NCBI GenBank assembly: GCA_031272075.1
Contig: JAISUK010000062.1
Location: forward strand, 1 to 64,000
DNA length: 64,000 bases
Direction: 5' to 3'
Source of the DNA: Dysgonamonadaceae bacterium
GTDB lineage: Bacteria; Bacteroidota; Bacteroidia; Bacteroidales; Azobacteroidaceae
Shown piece after piece: positions 7,792 through 17,738 of the stretch; position 1 is the first letter of the stretch; each line of letters opens with the position of its first letter. The translations under genes and the position numbers were made by a program. The notes under the pieces are model-generated. The model did no database searches, had not been told where the DNA came from, and saw nothing but the letters and a program-made list of their open reading frames with translations.

Positions 7792-10641
7792 ATGGAAACA
7801 GAGATTATTGAGCATACAGGAAAAATCAATATCGAAGGCGCTCGTGTAAACAACTTGAAAAATATCAGCCTTACAATCCCGCGCAATCGTTTTACCGTGA
7901 TTACGGGATTGAGCGGCAGCGGCAAATCGTCGCTGGCTTTCGATACGCTCTTTGCCGAAGGACAACGCAGGTATATCGAAACTTTCTCTGCTTACGCCCG
8001 CTCGTTTTTAGGTAATATGGAGCGCCCGGACGTGGATAAGATCGAAGGATTAAGCCCCGTCATCTCCATAGAACAAAAAACGACAAACCGCAGTCCGCGA
8101 TCTACCGTAGGGACTGTCACCGAATTATACGACTTCTTACGCTTGTTGTATGCCCGCGCCGGAGAAGCATATTCCTATAATACCGGTGAAAAAATGGTGA
8201 AATACACCGAAGAACAGGTGTTGGATTTGATTGTAGACAGCTATATCGACCGGAAAGTCTATCTGCTGGCTCCGGTTGTCCGTAATCGTAAAGGGCATTA
8301 CAAAGAACTGTTTGAACAACTGCGGAAAAAAGGGTTTTTGAACGTCCGGGTCGATGGAGAACTGCGGGAATTGCTCCCGGGGTTGAAACTTGACAGATAC
8401 AAAATCCACTCCGTGGAGGTTGTCGTAGATAAGTTGCTGGTGGCAAAGAAAGACCTCAAACGCATCAAACTCAGTGTGCAGACAGCGATGAAACAGGGCG
8501 ACGGATTGATCCTTGTCCTGGATGTCGAAAGCAATAAAATTCGCTATTTCAGCCGTCGCTTGATGTGCCCTTCCACCGGATTGTCGTACAATGAACCGGC
8601 ACCGCATAATTTCTCGTTCAATTCTCCGCAAGGCGCATGTCCCAAATGCAAAGGCATCGGAACCATCTTTCAGATCGACCGGCAAAGAATCATCCCAAAT
8701 CCGGAATTGAGCATCTATCATGGTGGAATCGCTCCATTGGGGAAATATCGCGATATCATGCTCTTCTGGCAAATCGACGCCATCTGTAAAAAATACAGCG
8801 AAACCATCAAAACACCGATCAAAGACCTGCCGGAAGATGCGATGGATGAAATCCTCAACGGCACGGACGAACGTCTTCAGATCAAAAATGAATCGCTTGG
8901 CAATTCCAATTATTTCCTTTCTTATGAGGGTGTCGCCAAATACATCATGATTCAACAGGAATCTGAAACCTCAATGGCTGCTCAGAAATGGGCGGAACAA
9001 TATATCCGTCCGGTCGTATGCCCGGAATGTAATGGCCAACGCCTCAATAAAGAGGCTTTGCACTACTTTATTCACGAAAAAAATATCGCCGACCTGGCAG
9101 CAATGGATATTTCGGAATTGTATCGCTGGATGAATCAACTTCCGGTGTCGTTAAGCGAAAAACAAAATCAAATCGCTACCGAAATTCTCAAAGAAATCAA
9201 ATCGCGATTGCAATTCCTGCTGGATGTTGGTCTGGACTACCTCTCCCTGAATCGTCCCTCTACAAGCCTGTCGGGAGGAGAAAGCCAACGGATACGTCTG
9301 GCGACACAGATCGGCTCAAAATTGGTGAATGTACTGTATATCCTGGATGAACCGAGCATCGGGCTCCATCAGCGTGACAACAACCGATTGATCGATTCGC
9401 TCAAACAACTGCGGGATAACGGCAATTCGGTGATCGTGGTTGAGCATGATAAGGACATGATGTTAAATTCCGATTACGTCGTTGATTTAGGACCCGGCGC
9501 AGGCAGGCTGGGAGGGGAAGTCGTATTTTCCGGAACAATAAAAGAAATGATCCGGTCAAATACCCTGACTTCTGCATATCTGAACGGTGTGAAAAATATT
9601 CCTGTTCCAACCAAACGTAGAAAAGGAAATGGAAAACAGATCATTCTGAAAGGCGCTGCCGGAAACAACCTGAAACAGGTGGACGTCAAATTCCCCTTGG
9701 GAAAATTTATTTGCGTCACAGGCGTCTCTGGAAGCGGCAAGTCGACTTTGATTAATGAAACCCTGCAACCGATCTTGAGCAAAAAAATCTACCGTTCGCT
9801 GCAAGACCCACTCCAGTATCAATCGATTGAAGGCCTGGAATATGTCGATAAGATAGTGAATGTGGATCAACAGCCGATAGGGAAGACGCCCCGATCGAAT
9901 GCTGTTACCTATATCGGCGTCTTTTCGGATATCAGAAACCTATACGTAGGCCTCCCGGAATCCAAAGTTCGGGGCTATAAACCCGGACGTTTTTCTTTTA
10001 ATGTCGCCGGCGGTCGGTGTGAAACCTGCAACGGAAACGGTTATAAAATCATTGAGATGAATTTTCTGCCGGATGTGATGGTGCCGTGCGAATCCTGTCA
10101 TGGTAAGCGCTACAATCGTGAAACACTGGAAGTCAGGTATAAGGGCAAATCCATCGCAGATGTGCTGGATATGACGATTAACATGGCTGTGGAGTTTTTT
10201 GAAAACGTACCTTCCATCTTGCACAAGATCAAAGTCCTTCAGGATATCGGCCTGGGATATATCCGTCTCGGACAATCGTCGACGACGCTGTCTGGCGGCG
10301 AAAGCCAAAGGGTGAAATTGGCGGCGGAATTGTCGAAACGTGATACCGGGAAAACAGTCTACATCCTGGATGAACCCACTACAGGACTGCATTTCGAAGA
10401 CATCAATGTGTTGCTGAGAGTGATTAATCGCTTGGTTGACAAAGGAAATACGATGATTGTGATCGAACACAATATGGATGTGATCAAATGTGCGGATCAT
10501 ATCATCGACATGGGGCCTGAGGGCGGTAAAGCTGGCGGATATATCCTGTTTGAAGGAACTCCTGAAGCATTGGTTCAACAATCAGATACTTATACTTCGC
10601 AATTTCTAAAAGCAGAATTGTACGGTCATCAACAGGCGTGA
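7792..10641 (+). CDS. uvrA: Excinuclease ABC subunit A
   Basis: Damage-recognition ATPase of nucleotide excision repair. The 949-residue protein contains two ABC ATPase modules: Walker A GLSGSGKSS (about 39-47) and GVSGSGKST (about 643-651), and signatures LSGGESQRIR (about 493) and LSGGESQRVK (about 833). Zinc-binding CxxC pairs occur around 282 (CPKC), 409-412 (CPEC) and 743-769 (CETC, CESC). It starts in the base after the murB stop, so it is presumably translated from the same mRNA. Downstream, hemH converges with 8 bp between stops. No uvrB lies in the window. Confidence 0.97.
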   Translation: METEIIEHTGKINIEGARVNNLKNISLTIPRNRFTVITGLSGSGKSSLAFDTLFAEGQRRYIETFSAYARSFLGNMERPDVDKIEGLSPVISIEQKTTNRSPRSTVGTVTELYDFLRLLYARAGEAYSYNTGEKMVKYTEEQVLDLIVDSYIDRKVYLLAPVVRNRKGHYKELFEQLRKKGFLNVRVDGELRELLPGLKLDRYKIHSVEVVVDKLLVAKKDLKRIKLSVQTAMKQGDGLILVLDVESNKIRYFSRRLMCPSTGLSYNEPAPHNFSFNSPQGACPKCKGIGTIFQIDRQRIIPNPELSIYHGGIAPLGKYRDIMLFWQIDAICKKYSETIKTPIKDLPEDAMDEILNGTDERLQIKNESLGNSNYFLSYEGVAKYIMIQQESETSMAAQKWAEQYIRPVVCPECNGQRLNKEALHYFIHEKNIADLAAMDISELYRWMNQLPVSLSEKQNQIATEILKEIKSRLQFLLDVGLDYLSLNRPSTSLSGGESQRIRLATQIGSKLVNVLYILDEPSIGLHQRDNNRLIDSLKQLRDNGNSVIVVEHDKDMMLNSDYVVDLGPGAGRLGGEVVFSGTIKEMIRSNTLTSAYLNGVKNIPVPTKRRKGNGKQIILKGAAGNNLKQVDVKFPLGKFICVTGVSGSGKSTLINETLQPILSKKIYRSLQDPLQYQSIEGLEYVDKIVNVDQQPIGKTPRSNAVTYIGVFSDIRNLYVGLPESKVRGYKPGRFSFNVAGGRCETCNGNGYKIIEMNFLPDVMVPCESCHGKRYNRETLEVRYKGKSIADVLDMTINMAVEFFENVPSILHKIKVLQDIGLGYIRLGQSSTTLSGGESQRVKLAAELSKRDTGKTVYILDEPTTGLHFEDINVLLRVINRLVDKGNTMIVIEHNMDVIKCADHIIDMGPEGGKAGGYILFEGTPEALVQQSDTYTSQFLKAELYGHQQA

Positions 10642-10649
10642 GAGCTACG

Positions 10650-11645
10650 TTACTCCAACTCCCTGATAATCAATGTTTCCAAACAGTCTATCCACAGTGG
10701 TTCATCGTTTAAGCATTGAACTTGTGCATATCGAAGTCCGCCATGGCGTAGAAACAGTTGCTTATATTCTTTTCCTAACTCAATAACCGTCTCCAGGCAA
10801 TCGGCTACAAATGAAGGAGATACTATCAACATACTTTTGATGCCTGCTTTGGCTTCGGCAACAATCGTTTCGTTGGTATGCGGGCCTAACCACCTGCTGG
10901 ACAGCTGTGATTGAAAAACAGTTTTGTAACGATCACCATGGAGATTTAATGTTTCGGCGATCAATTTCGTGGTATGACGACATGCCGTTTCATAATCGAA
11001 AGGCGTCCCAACTACTTTCCGTACATGGCTGAGCGGCAGACTGTGATAAGTAAACAGAATCATTTCATACGATTCATAATCCATCGCTTTAATTTTTTCT
11101 GATAATGCTTTTATATATAATGAATTATCATGGAAAGAATGAACTGTTTGGATTTGCGGAATAAGCGCATTATGATTTATGGCTTTGGCGACTTCTGCCA
11201 GGACAGCTCCCGAAGAAGAAGAAGCGTATTGGGGAAACAAGGGTAGCAGGATCAATTTTTTATACTGCTTTTCAATAATTTCTCGAATTTGGCTTTCGAT
11301 CGATGGATGCCCGTAACACATTCCCAGATAAATGCTTACATTGCTATTGTTAAATCGTTTTTGCAAGTTGTTTTGCAGAGATAATCCATAATGAAGAAGC
11401 GGGAATTTTCCACCGAACTGATTCCATAGTTGCAGGTATCGTTTGCTCGAACGAAAACACCGTAAAGGAATGATGAAAACATTCACTACAATTTTTCGCA
11501 GCAAATAGGGGAGTGTGATCACATGTTTGTCGCCAAGCAATCGCGACAGGTAAACGCTCACATCCGATATTTCCGGGCTGTCGGGTGTCCCGGTATTTAA
11601 AAGTAATACGGCAGTTGAACAATGATCGATTATTTTTCGCGTCAT
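10650..11645 (-). CDS. hemH: Ferrochelatase
   Basis: Inserts Fe(II) into protoporphyrin IX, the last step of heme synthesis. The 331-residue protein shows LLLNTGTPDSPE at the N-terminus, the metal-binding histidine segment FTYHSLPLSH and the conserved glutamate segment DCLETVIELG, all expected of class-I ferrochelatases. No other heme genes are nearby; many Bacteroidales keep hemH while scavenging porphyrins, so it may act on imported protoporphyrin (inference). Its start overlaps the stop of the upstream PDZ-protein gene by four bases, so the two are translationally coupled. Confidence 0.93.
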   Translation of the reverse strand: MTRKIIDHCSTAVLLLNTGTPDSPEISDVSVYLSRLLGDKHVITLPYLLRKIVVNVFIIPLRCFRSSKRYLQLWNQFGGKFPLLHYGLSLQNNLQKRFNNSNVSIYLGMCYGHPSIESQIREIIEKQYKKLILLPLFPQYASSSSGAVLAEVAKAINHNALIPQIQTVHSFHDNSLYIKALSEKIKAMDYESYEMILFTYHSLPLSHVRKVVGTPFDYETACRHTTKLIAETLNLHGDRYKTVFQSQLSSRWLGPHTNETIVAEAKAGIKSMLIVSPSFVADCLETVIELGKEYKQLFLRHGGLRYAQVQCLNDEPLWIDCLETLIIRELE

Positions 11646-13075
11646 TTGTAATTCTCAAAAACTTGCTCAACTCGGACGGTCGGAGTCACCTTCACACTGA
11701 ATTTGTCTTTTCCGCGCTTGATCTCAAAGAAAAGAATATTGGTGCCGGAGAGATTAATATAGGGCTCAAAGTAAAACAAATACGCATACATCGTCTTGTA
11801 TTCCGGATTCTTAAATGCTTCGGCTACTTGCACATATTGAAATTTATCCCAAAACATACATTTCGTAAATCCACTCGCATCGGTATAAGTGGTTTTTGAA
11901 TCCCGCAATGGCATCGTCTTGTATATAAATTGTTTATACGCATTGCTCGCTTCTTTGGAGTCGCCTTCCAATTTGATTCCACAAATCCGTTCAACCTCAT
12001 CTCCTGGCCGTATAGATGCTTGATACGCAGGAGAAAAACGATCGATGTCTACAATCTCCTTTAAGTTGTCGATATTGTAATTCAGACCGGTGTAATTGTA
12101 TTTAATTTTTTTATAACTAAAATGAGCGGCTTCCCTGGTTTTGATGTATGGATACTGCATCAGCATCAACGGGATATGAAATTTAGAATATGCTTCAAGT
12201 CGATAGTCGCCGCTCAACATCTCGTTGGCTTCACATTCCCAGACGACGAATAAATTATTGTTTGCAGAACGCCTTCTGTCAATCAGCCGAATGCCGAAAT
12301 TTAAGAAATATTGCGCTTGCCTTTGATTAATCAAAGGATGATAATAGATAGGCAAAGTCTCTATCGTAGAGCTATGTACATTATACCGGCAAGCCGTTGG
12401 GAATTTGTCGGCATTCACATTTCCTTCGTAATTCAGGTTTTTGTTGTAAGAATAATAGGTATGCACAATGAGGTCGGCACTTTCGGTTACATACGTTAAA
12501 CCTATTTTCTCTAGAAAAGATTTAATTTCTTCATTGATAATGTTTTCCAAATCTTTGTGATTTTCATCGATCATCGGAAAAGTGAATGTTTTGTATTTCA
12601 TTAAATTCACTTCACTGTTCACATTGGTCTTGAAAGGGCAGGTAAAATTCCGCAATTGCACATCTTCCAAGCTATAAAAAGCATGCGAATAGGCCAAATC
12701 TTTTTCGTTGATGGCATTGGCCAACTTGCAATCTTTGAAAAGCGTCAAGTCTTTATTGCTGTACTTCAAGTTGCTCACAGTCAACCGTATCTGATCGTCT
12801 GTGTTGTTGTATAGCCAATCGTGGATAATATTCACCATCTGCCCCTCAGTAGGAGCAAAATTGATGGATTCGATAATATCGTTCACCTTCAATCCCGCTG
12901 CATCAGCCGGAGAAAGCGGTTGAATCGCAATGACAACCGGCTTGTTTTGTCCCCAACCGGCTTGTTGACTCATCTCGAAAGTAAATCCCAACTGACACAC
13001 ATATTCTTCCACAGGTTTGGAATATACAAACGAGTAAACGGTAATACTAACTAAAAACAATAACAATGGTTTCAT
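11642..13075 (-). CDS. Secreted protein with two PDZ-like domains
   Basis: A 477-residue protein with an N-terminal signal sequence (MKPLLLFLVSITVYSFVYS) and no lipobox. The first PDZ-like region (about 40-105) contains the carrier loop and IQPLSPADAAGLKVNDII. A second (about 325-372) contains DIDRFSPAYQASIRPGDEV. The middle segment (about 150-320) is polar and resembles proteins with a beta-rich lipoprotein-like domain; its ADLIVHTYYSYN stretch recalls DUF4136-type folds (weak). No protease catalytic triad is seen, so it is probably a scaffold or chaperone, not a protease. It overlaps hemH by four bases. Confidence 0.75.
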   Translation of the reverse strand: MKPLLLFLVSITVYSFVYSKPVEEYVCQLGFTFEMSQQAGWGQNKPVVIAIQPLSPADAAGLKVNDIIESINFAPTEGQMVNIIHDWLYNNTDDQIRLTVSNLKYSNKDLTLFKDCKLANAINEKDLAYSHAFYSLEDVQLRNFTCPFKTNVNSEVNLMKYKTFTFPMIDENHKDLENIINEEIKSFLEKIGLTYVTESADLIVHTYYSYNKNLNYEGNVNADKFPTACRYNVHSSTIETLPIYYHPLINQRQAQYFLNFGIRLIDRRRSANNNLFVVWECEANEMLSGDYRLEAYSKFHIPLMLMQYPYIKTREAAHFSYKKIKYNYTGLNYNIDNLKEIVDIDRFSPAYQASIRPGDEVERICGIKLEGDSKEASNAYKQFIYKTMPLRDSKTTYTDASGFTKCMFWDKFQYVQVAEAFKNPEYKTMYAYLFYFEPYINLSGTNILFFEIKRGKDKFSVKVTPTVRVEQVFENYK

Positions 13076-13131
13076 CTGTTTTTTACTTTTTATTAATCAG
13101 GTGTGATAATTTATACGAATTAAATTCTCTA

Positions 13132-13162
13132 CAAAATTATAATATTTAACGGAATTGGCAAT
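13132..13162 (-). promoter_or_regulatory. Promoter of the PDZ protein-hemH pair
   Basis: On the minus strand TAATTTTG (13139 to 13132) is a full match to the Bacteroidota -7 element, and ATTG (13162 to 13159) lies 19 bp upstream as the -33 element. The start would be near 13125, about 50 bases before the ATG at 13075. It lies in the divergent region shared with grpE. Confidence 0.55.
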
Positions 13163-13262
13163 AAATTTGATGATAAACAAGTAGACAAGGTAGATGAAAC
13201 GAACTGTCAAATATGAAACAACTATCTGTCTATTAATAAAATAACTATAAACAAGATAATAT

Positions 13263-13826
13263 ATGAAGCAAGTAGATTTTGAAGAAAATATTCAAAATAA
13301 TGCATGTCAGGCTGACAATCTGACGGAAGAAAGAAAAAATGAGCCGGTCGAACAAGAAAATCAAAATACCGAATCCGACCAAACTGACAATATGGCAGCA
13401 GAACTGAATGAACTGAAAGATTCTTATTTGCGCCTGATGGCTGAATACGACAATTATCGTAAGCGAACATTGAAAGAAAAGGCAGATTTGATAAAAAACG
13501 GCGGAGAAAAAGTTCTTTTTGGATTGCTTCCTGTCGTCGATGATTTTGAACGTGCGGTAAACAACCTCGAAAATGCAACTGACATCCAGGCAGTCGCTGA
13601 AGGCATCAGGTTGATATACACGAAGTTTATGGCATTCCTGAATCAAAATGGCGTCAAACCAATCGAATCGATCGGATCGCCGTTCAATGAAGATCTATTC
13701 GATGCCGTTGCCATCGTTCCGGCACCTGAAGAACAGCTGAAAGGAAAAGTAATCGACTGCGTGCAAGCTGGTTATAAAATCAATGATAAAGTCCTGCGTC
13801 ATGCTAAAGTAGTCGTGGGAGAGTAA
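13263..13826 (+). CDS. grpE: Nucleotide exchange factor GrpE
   Basis: Releases ADP from DnaK during the chaperone cycle. The 187-residue protein has an acidic, disordered N-terminus (about 1-45), a long helix containing LRLMAEYDNYRKRT (about 58-71), and the C-terminal beta domain with FNEDLFDAVA and the end VLRHAKVVVGE typical of GrpE. It is followed after 12 bp by dnaJ, the usual Bacteroidota pairing; dnaK is not in the window. No consensus heat-shock inverted repeat (CIRCE) was seen in the upstream 187 bp. Confidence 0.95.
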   Translation: MKQVDFEENIQNNACQADNLTEERKNEPVEQENQNTESDQTDNMAAELNELKDSYLRLMAEYDNYRKRTLKEKADLIKNGGEKVLFGLLPVVDDFERAVNNLENATDIQAVAEGIRLIYTKFMAFLNQNGVKPIESIGSPFNEDLFDAVAIVPAPEEQLKGKVIDCVQAGYKINDKVLRHAKVVVGE

Positions 13827-13838
13827 ATTATATAAGAA

Positions 13839-14987
13839 ATGGCTAAGAGAGATTATTATGAAATTTTGGAAGTTGCTAAATCAGCTTCGCAGGAAGAGAT
13901 AAAAAAGGCCTACCGGAAAAAGGCTATTCAATATCACCCGGATAAAAATCCGGGAAACAAAGAAGCGGAAGAAAAGTTCAAGGAGGCGGCAGAGGCTTAC
14001 GAAGTCCTCAGCAATGAAGAAAAACGGAAACGCTATGATCAATTCGGTCATGCTGGTGTCGGTAACGGAGCCTCCGAAGGTTGGGGCGGCGGAGGCATGT
14101 CGATGGATGACATCTTCGCACAGTTCGGCGATATCTTTGGTGGCCATTTCTCCGGTTTTGGCCGTTGGTCTTCCGGCGGTTTCTCCCAAAAAACGGTGAA
14201 CAGAGGCTCGGATCTAAGGGTTAAAGTAAAACTTACTCTGAAAGAAATCGCTACAGGAATCGAAAAGAAAATCAAAGTGAAAAAATATGTCGCATGCAAG
14301 CATTGTAAAGGGACAGGCGCCGATGGCGAAAATGCCTTTACCACTTGCTCTGCCTGCAAAGGATCAGGACATATCACACGGGTCAGCAATACCATTCTGG
14401 GTCAGATGCAGACTACTTCCGTCTGCCAAAACTGCGGCGGCGACGGTAAAATCATCACAAAAAAATGCCCTGAATGTAACGGCGAAGGCATCGTGAAAGA
14501 CGATGATGTCATCACGATCAATATCCCGTCGGGCGTGGCCGAAGGAATGCAGCTTTCTTTAAGCGGAAAGGGAAATGCCGCCAGAAGGGGAGGAATCAAC
14601 GGCGATTTGTTGGTGGTGATCGAAGAAGAACCGCACCCTGAATTGATACGCGACGAAAATGACCTCATCTACAATCTTTTGTTGAGTTTTCCGGTGGCTG
14701 CCATCGGTGGACAGGTGGAAGTCCCAACGCTCGACGGTAAAGCCAAAATCAAGATTGAACCGGGCACTCAACCAGGGAAAATACTGCGTTTGCGCAACAA
14801 AGGACTTCCGTCGGTGAACCGTTATGGTACAGGCGATTTGTTGGTCAATATTTCTGTATATATCCCGAAAGAACTGACAAAAGAACAGAAAAAAGTGTTG
14901 GAAGAAATGGATGCCTCTTCCAATTTCCAACCAAGTAAAGAGGTAAAAGACAATCTGTTTAATTACTACCGCAACCTCAATAGTTAA
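13839..14987 (+). CDS. dnaJ: Chaperone protein DnaJ
   Basis: Hsp40 co-chaperone that stimulates DnaK ATPase activity and delivers substrates. The 382-residue type-I protein has a J domain with the HPD triad (residues 33-35), a Gly/Phe-rich region (about 75-125), four CxxCxGxG zinc repeats ([32 protein letters not shown]; about 148-220) and the substrate-binding C-terminal domains. It is co-transcribed with grpE (12-bp gap). Its last four bases overlap the stop of the convergent ispH gene. Confidence 0.97.
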   Translation: MAKRDYYEILEVAKSASQEEIKKAYRKKAIQYHPDKNPGNKEAEEKFKEAAEAYEVLSNEEKRKRYDQFGHAGVGNGASEGWGGGGMSMDDIFAQFGDIFGGHFSGFGRWSSGGFSQKTVNRGSDLRVKVKLTLKEIATGIEKKIKVKKYVACKHCKGTGADGENAFTTCSACKGSGHITRVSNTILGQMQTTSVCQNCGGDGKIITKKCPECNGEGIVKDDDVITINIPSGVAEGMQLSLSGKGNAARRGGINGDLLVVIEEEPHPELIRDENDLIYNLLLSFPVAAIGGQVEVPTLDGKAKIKIEPGTQPGKILRLRNKGLPSVNRYGTGDLLVNISVYIPKELTKEQKKVLEEMDASSNFQPSKEVKDNLFNYYRNLNS

Positions 14988-15871
14988 ACAGAAGGTGATG
15001 TCGGAGACGCGGACATCTCCGACACTTTTTCGGCGATTTCTTCCATCAGCCACTTCGGCGTGGAGGTGGCGCCGCAAACCCCAACCGAGGAAACATGCCG
15101 TATCCACGCCGGATCAATCTCTTCAAAAGTAGAAATCAGGTGTGTGTTGGGGTTGACTTTCAGACATTCGTTATATAACACTTTGCCGTTAGAACTTTTT
15201 TGCCCGGCTACAAAGAGAATCAGATCATGGCGGGTAGCGAATCTCTTGATGTTGGGCATGCGATTGGCCACTTGACGACAAATGCTGTCCAGATATGTAA
15301 ATGCCACGCCGGCTTTCATGCGCGCCTGTATCGTTTTTACAATCTCTTGGAAATCAGCCACCGACATGGTCGTTTGAGAAAACAACGAGATTGCTTTCGT
15401 ATAATCCAATTGATCCAAATCTTCGATTTTTTCTATGACGATGGCTTTGCCTTCCGTTTGCCCCACCAAGCCGTTCACTTCCGCATGTCCCAGCTTCCCG
15501 TAGATGACAATCTGTACGTCATCGCTTACGGAAGATTGGTATCTTTTTTTAATTTTTTTCTGTAACTGTATGACTACCGGACAAGTAGCGTCTATGATGC
15601 GGATGTTGTTGGCTTCAGCAATTTGATAGGTCGATGGAGGTTCGCCATGCGCCCGCAGCAATACCTTTTTTCCGCTGAAAGAGGGGAGTTGTTGGTAATT
15701 GATGGTTTGAAGTCCCTTTTCTTGCAGTCGCTTCACTTCTTGGTCATTGTGTACGATGTCGCCCAAACATACCAATTCTTTGTTTTGCATCAATTCTTTT
15801 TCCGCACTGCTGATTACATTGACGACGCCAAAACAAAACCCGGAATTACAGTCAATCTCTACTGTCAGCAT
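14984..15871 (-). CDS. ispH: 4-hydroxy-3-methylbut-2-enyl diphosphate reductase
   Basis: Iron-sulfur enzyme making IPP and DMAPP in the last step of the MEP isoprenoid pathway. The 295-residue product has the cluster cysteines in [15 protein letters not shown] and the later VGVCGAT and DSICRQ segments, and the substrate-binding His residues in VHND, RAHG and GHAEVNG. The start at 15871 (MLTVEIDC) is chosen over the in-frame 15913 because it puts the first cysteine at the usual distance and leaves 5 bp after the cmk stop. It lies third in a porQ-cmk-ispH run. The isoprenoid link to the polyprenyl synthase at 17739 is by pathway, not operon. Confidence 0.95.
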   Translation of the reverse strand: MLTVEIDCNSGFCFGVVNVISSAEKELMQNKELVCLGDIVHNDQEVKRLQEKGLQTINYQQLPSFSGKKVLLRAHGEPPSTYQIAEANNIRIIDATCPVVIQLQKKIKKRYQSSVSDDVQIVIYGKLGHAEVNGLVGQTEGKAIVIEKIEDLDQLDYTKAISLFSQTTMSVADFQEIVKTIQARMKAGVAFTYLDSICRQVANRMPNIKRFATRHDLILFVAGQKSSNGKVLYNECLKVNPNTHLISTFEEIDPAWIRHVSSVGVCGATSTPKWLMEEIAEKVSEMSASPTSPSV

Positions 15872-15876
15872 ACAAA

Positions 15877-16578
15877 TCAAGCATTGTTCTTTTGCAGCGT
15901 CTGATCGACCCAATCCATCAACAGCCGATTTTGTTCTTCGATGGTCAGATCCGAATTATCCAATACCATGGCATCCTCCGCTTGCCTTAGCGGGCTTTCG
16001 CTGCGCGTGGAATCAATAAAATCTCTTTTTTTCAGGTTCGCCAGCACTTCTTCGAATGACACTCCCTTGTCTCCGCGCGCTTTCAATTCCAAAATGCGAC
16101 GTTGCGCCCGCACTTCGGGACTTGCGGTGACAAAGATTTTGAGTTCGGCGTCAGGGAAAACAACCGTCCCGATATCGCGGCCATCCATGACGATGCCTTT
16201 ATCTTTGCCGAACGCTTGCTGAAGTTGTACCATTGCACGACGGACAAATCCGATCACTGCAACCGGACTTACTTTATCCGCCACACTCATGGAGCGGATT
16301 TCTTTTTCAACATTCCTCCCGTTGAGGTAGGTCTCTGAAATTCCCGATGCAGGATTGAAAATAAAATCAATCCGAATGTCGTCAATGGCATTGCGTAATT
16401 TGTCTAAATCAGGTTCATCGTCAATAAAAATGCCGTTCTCCAGACAATACAAGGTAACGGCGCGATACATGGCTCCACTATCTATATACTTGTATCCCAA
16501 TGCTTTGGCAAGGTCTTTCGCCATCGTGCTTTTTCCGCATGACGAATGACCGTCGATGGCGATGATAATTTTTTCCAT
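15877..16578 (-). CDS. cmk: Cytidylate kinase
   Basis: Phosphorylates CMP and dCMP to the diphosphates. The product has the P-loop [12 protein letters not shown] near its N-terminus, the DSGAMYRA block, the [13 protein letters not shown] substrate-binding motif and the C-terminal [10 protein letters not shown] stretch. The start at 16578 ([10 protein letters not shown]) gives the usual N-terminus and length (233 residues); alternatives at 16593/16596 would add five or six residues. The longest frame runs into porQ and is not credible. It lies between porQ and ispH on the same strand. Confidence 0.95.
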   Translation of the reverse strand: MEKIIIAIDGHSSCGKSTMAKDLAKALGYKYIDSGAMYRAVTLYCLENGIFIDDEPDLDKLRNAIDDIRIDFIFNPASGISETYLNGRNVEKEIRSMSVADKVSPVAVIGFVRRAMVQLQQAFGKDKGIVMDGRDIGTVVFPDAELKIFVTASPEVRAQRRILELKARGDKGVSFEEVLANLKKRDFIDSTRSESPLRQAEDAMVLDNSDLTIEEQNRLLMDWVDQTLQKNNA

Positions 16579-16601
16579 ATTGCTGTTTTTCATCATTCCG
16601 A

Positions 16602-17591
16602 TCACAATTTCACTTCCGAGAACGAAGTTGTCAGGCCGACAATAAAAGAAGAAGCCGACGGGTGGTATTTGGCCATGGCGCAACTGATTTTGATTGATTT
16701 GAGATTCAATCCCGCACCGATAGAAAAACCGCCCATCTTATTCCCTTGTTCCAGACTCATATCGGAAGCTGTCCGCGCATTATACCCAACTGCAATCCAT
16801 AAATTTTCTGTCGGGATGAAATCCACCCCGAAAATCAAATGCTGGACAAAGGTGTTTGAAAAAGATTTTTTTTCTCCGGTAACCATATCGAAATAGTTCC
16901 AACGGTTCAAATCAACGGCAGTGACGGAAAAGCGTATCGGCGCATGTGCCAGTTTTTTAGAGATCCCGAACTGAATTTCCCAAGGCATATTCAGGTATTC
17001 TTCATCGTATGCTTTCACCTGTCGGCCCAGGTGCTTGCCAACCAACCCCATCGAAAAATTATTTTCTTGATCGAAATAACTGAGTCCCAGATCTACGCCG
17101 ATGCCGATGGAAGTGTACTCGTCGTAGAGCGAATAGACAAATTTTGCATTGACACCGCCTCGCAGTTTCTCTGTCAAATCGTGGGCATAAAATATATTCG
17201 TTCCGATATCTTTGATAGCCAAGTCGCCGACAATCACATCCTGTTCAGTCGTCTCCTGCATATTTCCGTAATTGACATAGTTGACGCCGATGCCCCAACA
17301 GTTCCGTTCTCCAATCGCTTTGGTATAGGTGGCATTCCCAATGCCGATGTCCGCAACGTAAAACATATAATTGACATTGAGACTTTTATCCATCTCTGTG
17401 CCAAGAAATGCCGGATTTTGATAGATCAAAGAAATATCGTTTTCAATGATGGAAACATTCGAGCCCCCCAACGCGCTCGCACGGGCAGAATAGGGGAATT
17501 TTAGAAATTGAAACACGACATTGCTTTCCTGGGCGGAAGCTACCAGAAGACCAAATGACAGAAACAAACAACTATATAATGTCCTTAACAT
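16602..17591 (-). CDS. porQ: Type IX secretion system protein PorQ
   Basis: Outer-membrane beta-barrel protein of the T9SS attachment machinery. The product (about 329 residues) has a signal peptide ending near SAQESN, the early motif [16 protein letters not shown] typical of PorQ/PorV-type barrels, repeated amphipathic beta strands with aromatic residues, and the ending [14 protein letters not shown]. Its place directly before cmk and ispH is the same as in Porphyromonas gingivalis, which supports the identification. The start at 17591 (MLRTLYSC) is preferred to 17612 because it gives a cleaner signal peptide. It is the only dedicated T9SS gene here, but 48331-49674 encodes a protein with a T9SS sorting tail. 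Confidence 0.88.
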   Translation of the reverse strand: MLRTLYSCLFLSFGLLVASAQESNVVFQFLKFPYSARASALGGSNVSIIENDISLIYQNPAFLGTEMDKSLNVNYMFYVADIGIGNATYTKAIGERNCWGIGVNYVNYGNMQETTEQDVIVGDLAIKDIGTNIFYAHDLTEKLRGGVNAKFVYSLYDEYTSIGIGVDLGLSYFDQENNFSMGLVGKHLGRQVKAYDEEYLNMPWEIQFGISKKLAHAPIRFSVTAVDLNRWNYFDMVTGEKKSFSNTFVQHLIFGVDFIPTENLWIAVGYNARTASDMSLEQGNKMGGFSIGAGLNLKSIKISCAMAKYHPSASSFIVGLTTSFSEVKL

Positions 17592-17738
17592 ATCGATTCG
17601 AATGGGTCTCAAATATACAAATACAAATATAAATGAAACTGTTGTTATATAAACGGAAGATTTCTGAAAAAGGTATGTATTTCTTTGATTTTTTTATGTT
17701 ACTTTGCAAAATGGAATATAAAAAACAGTTTAATTCTT

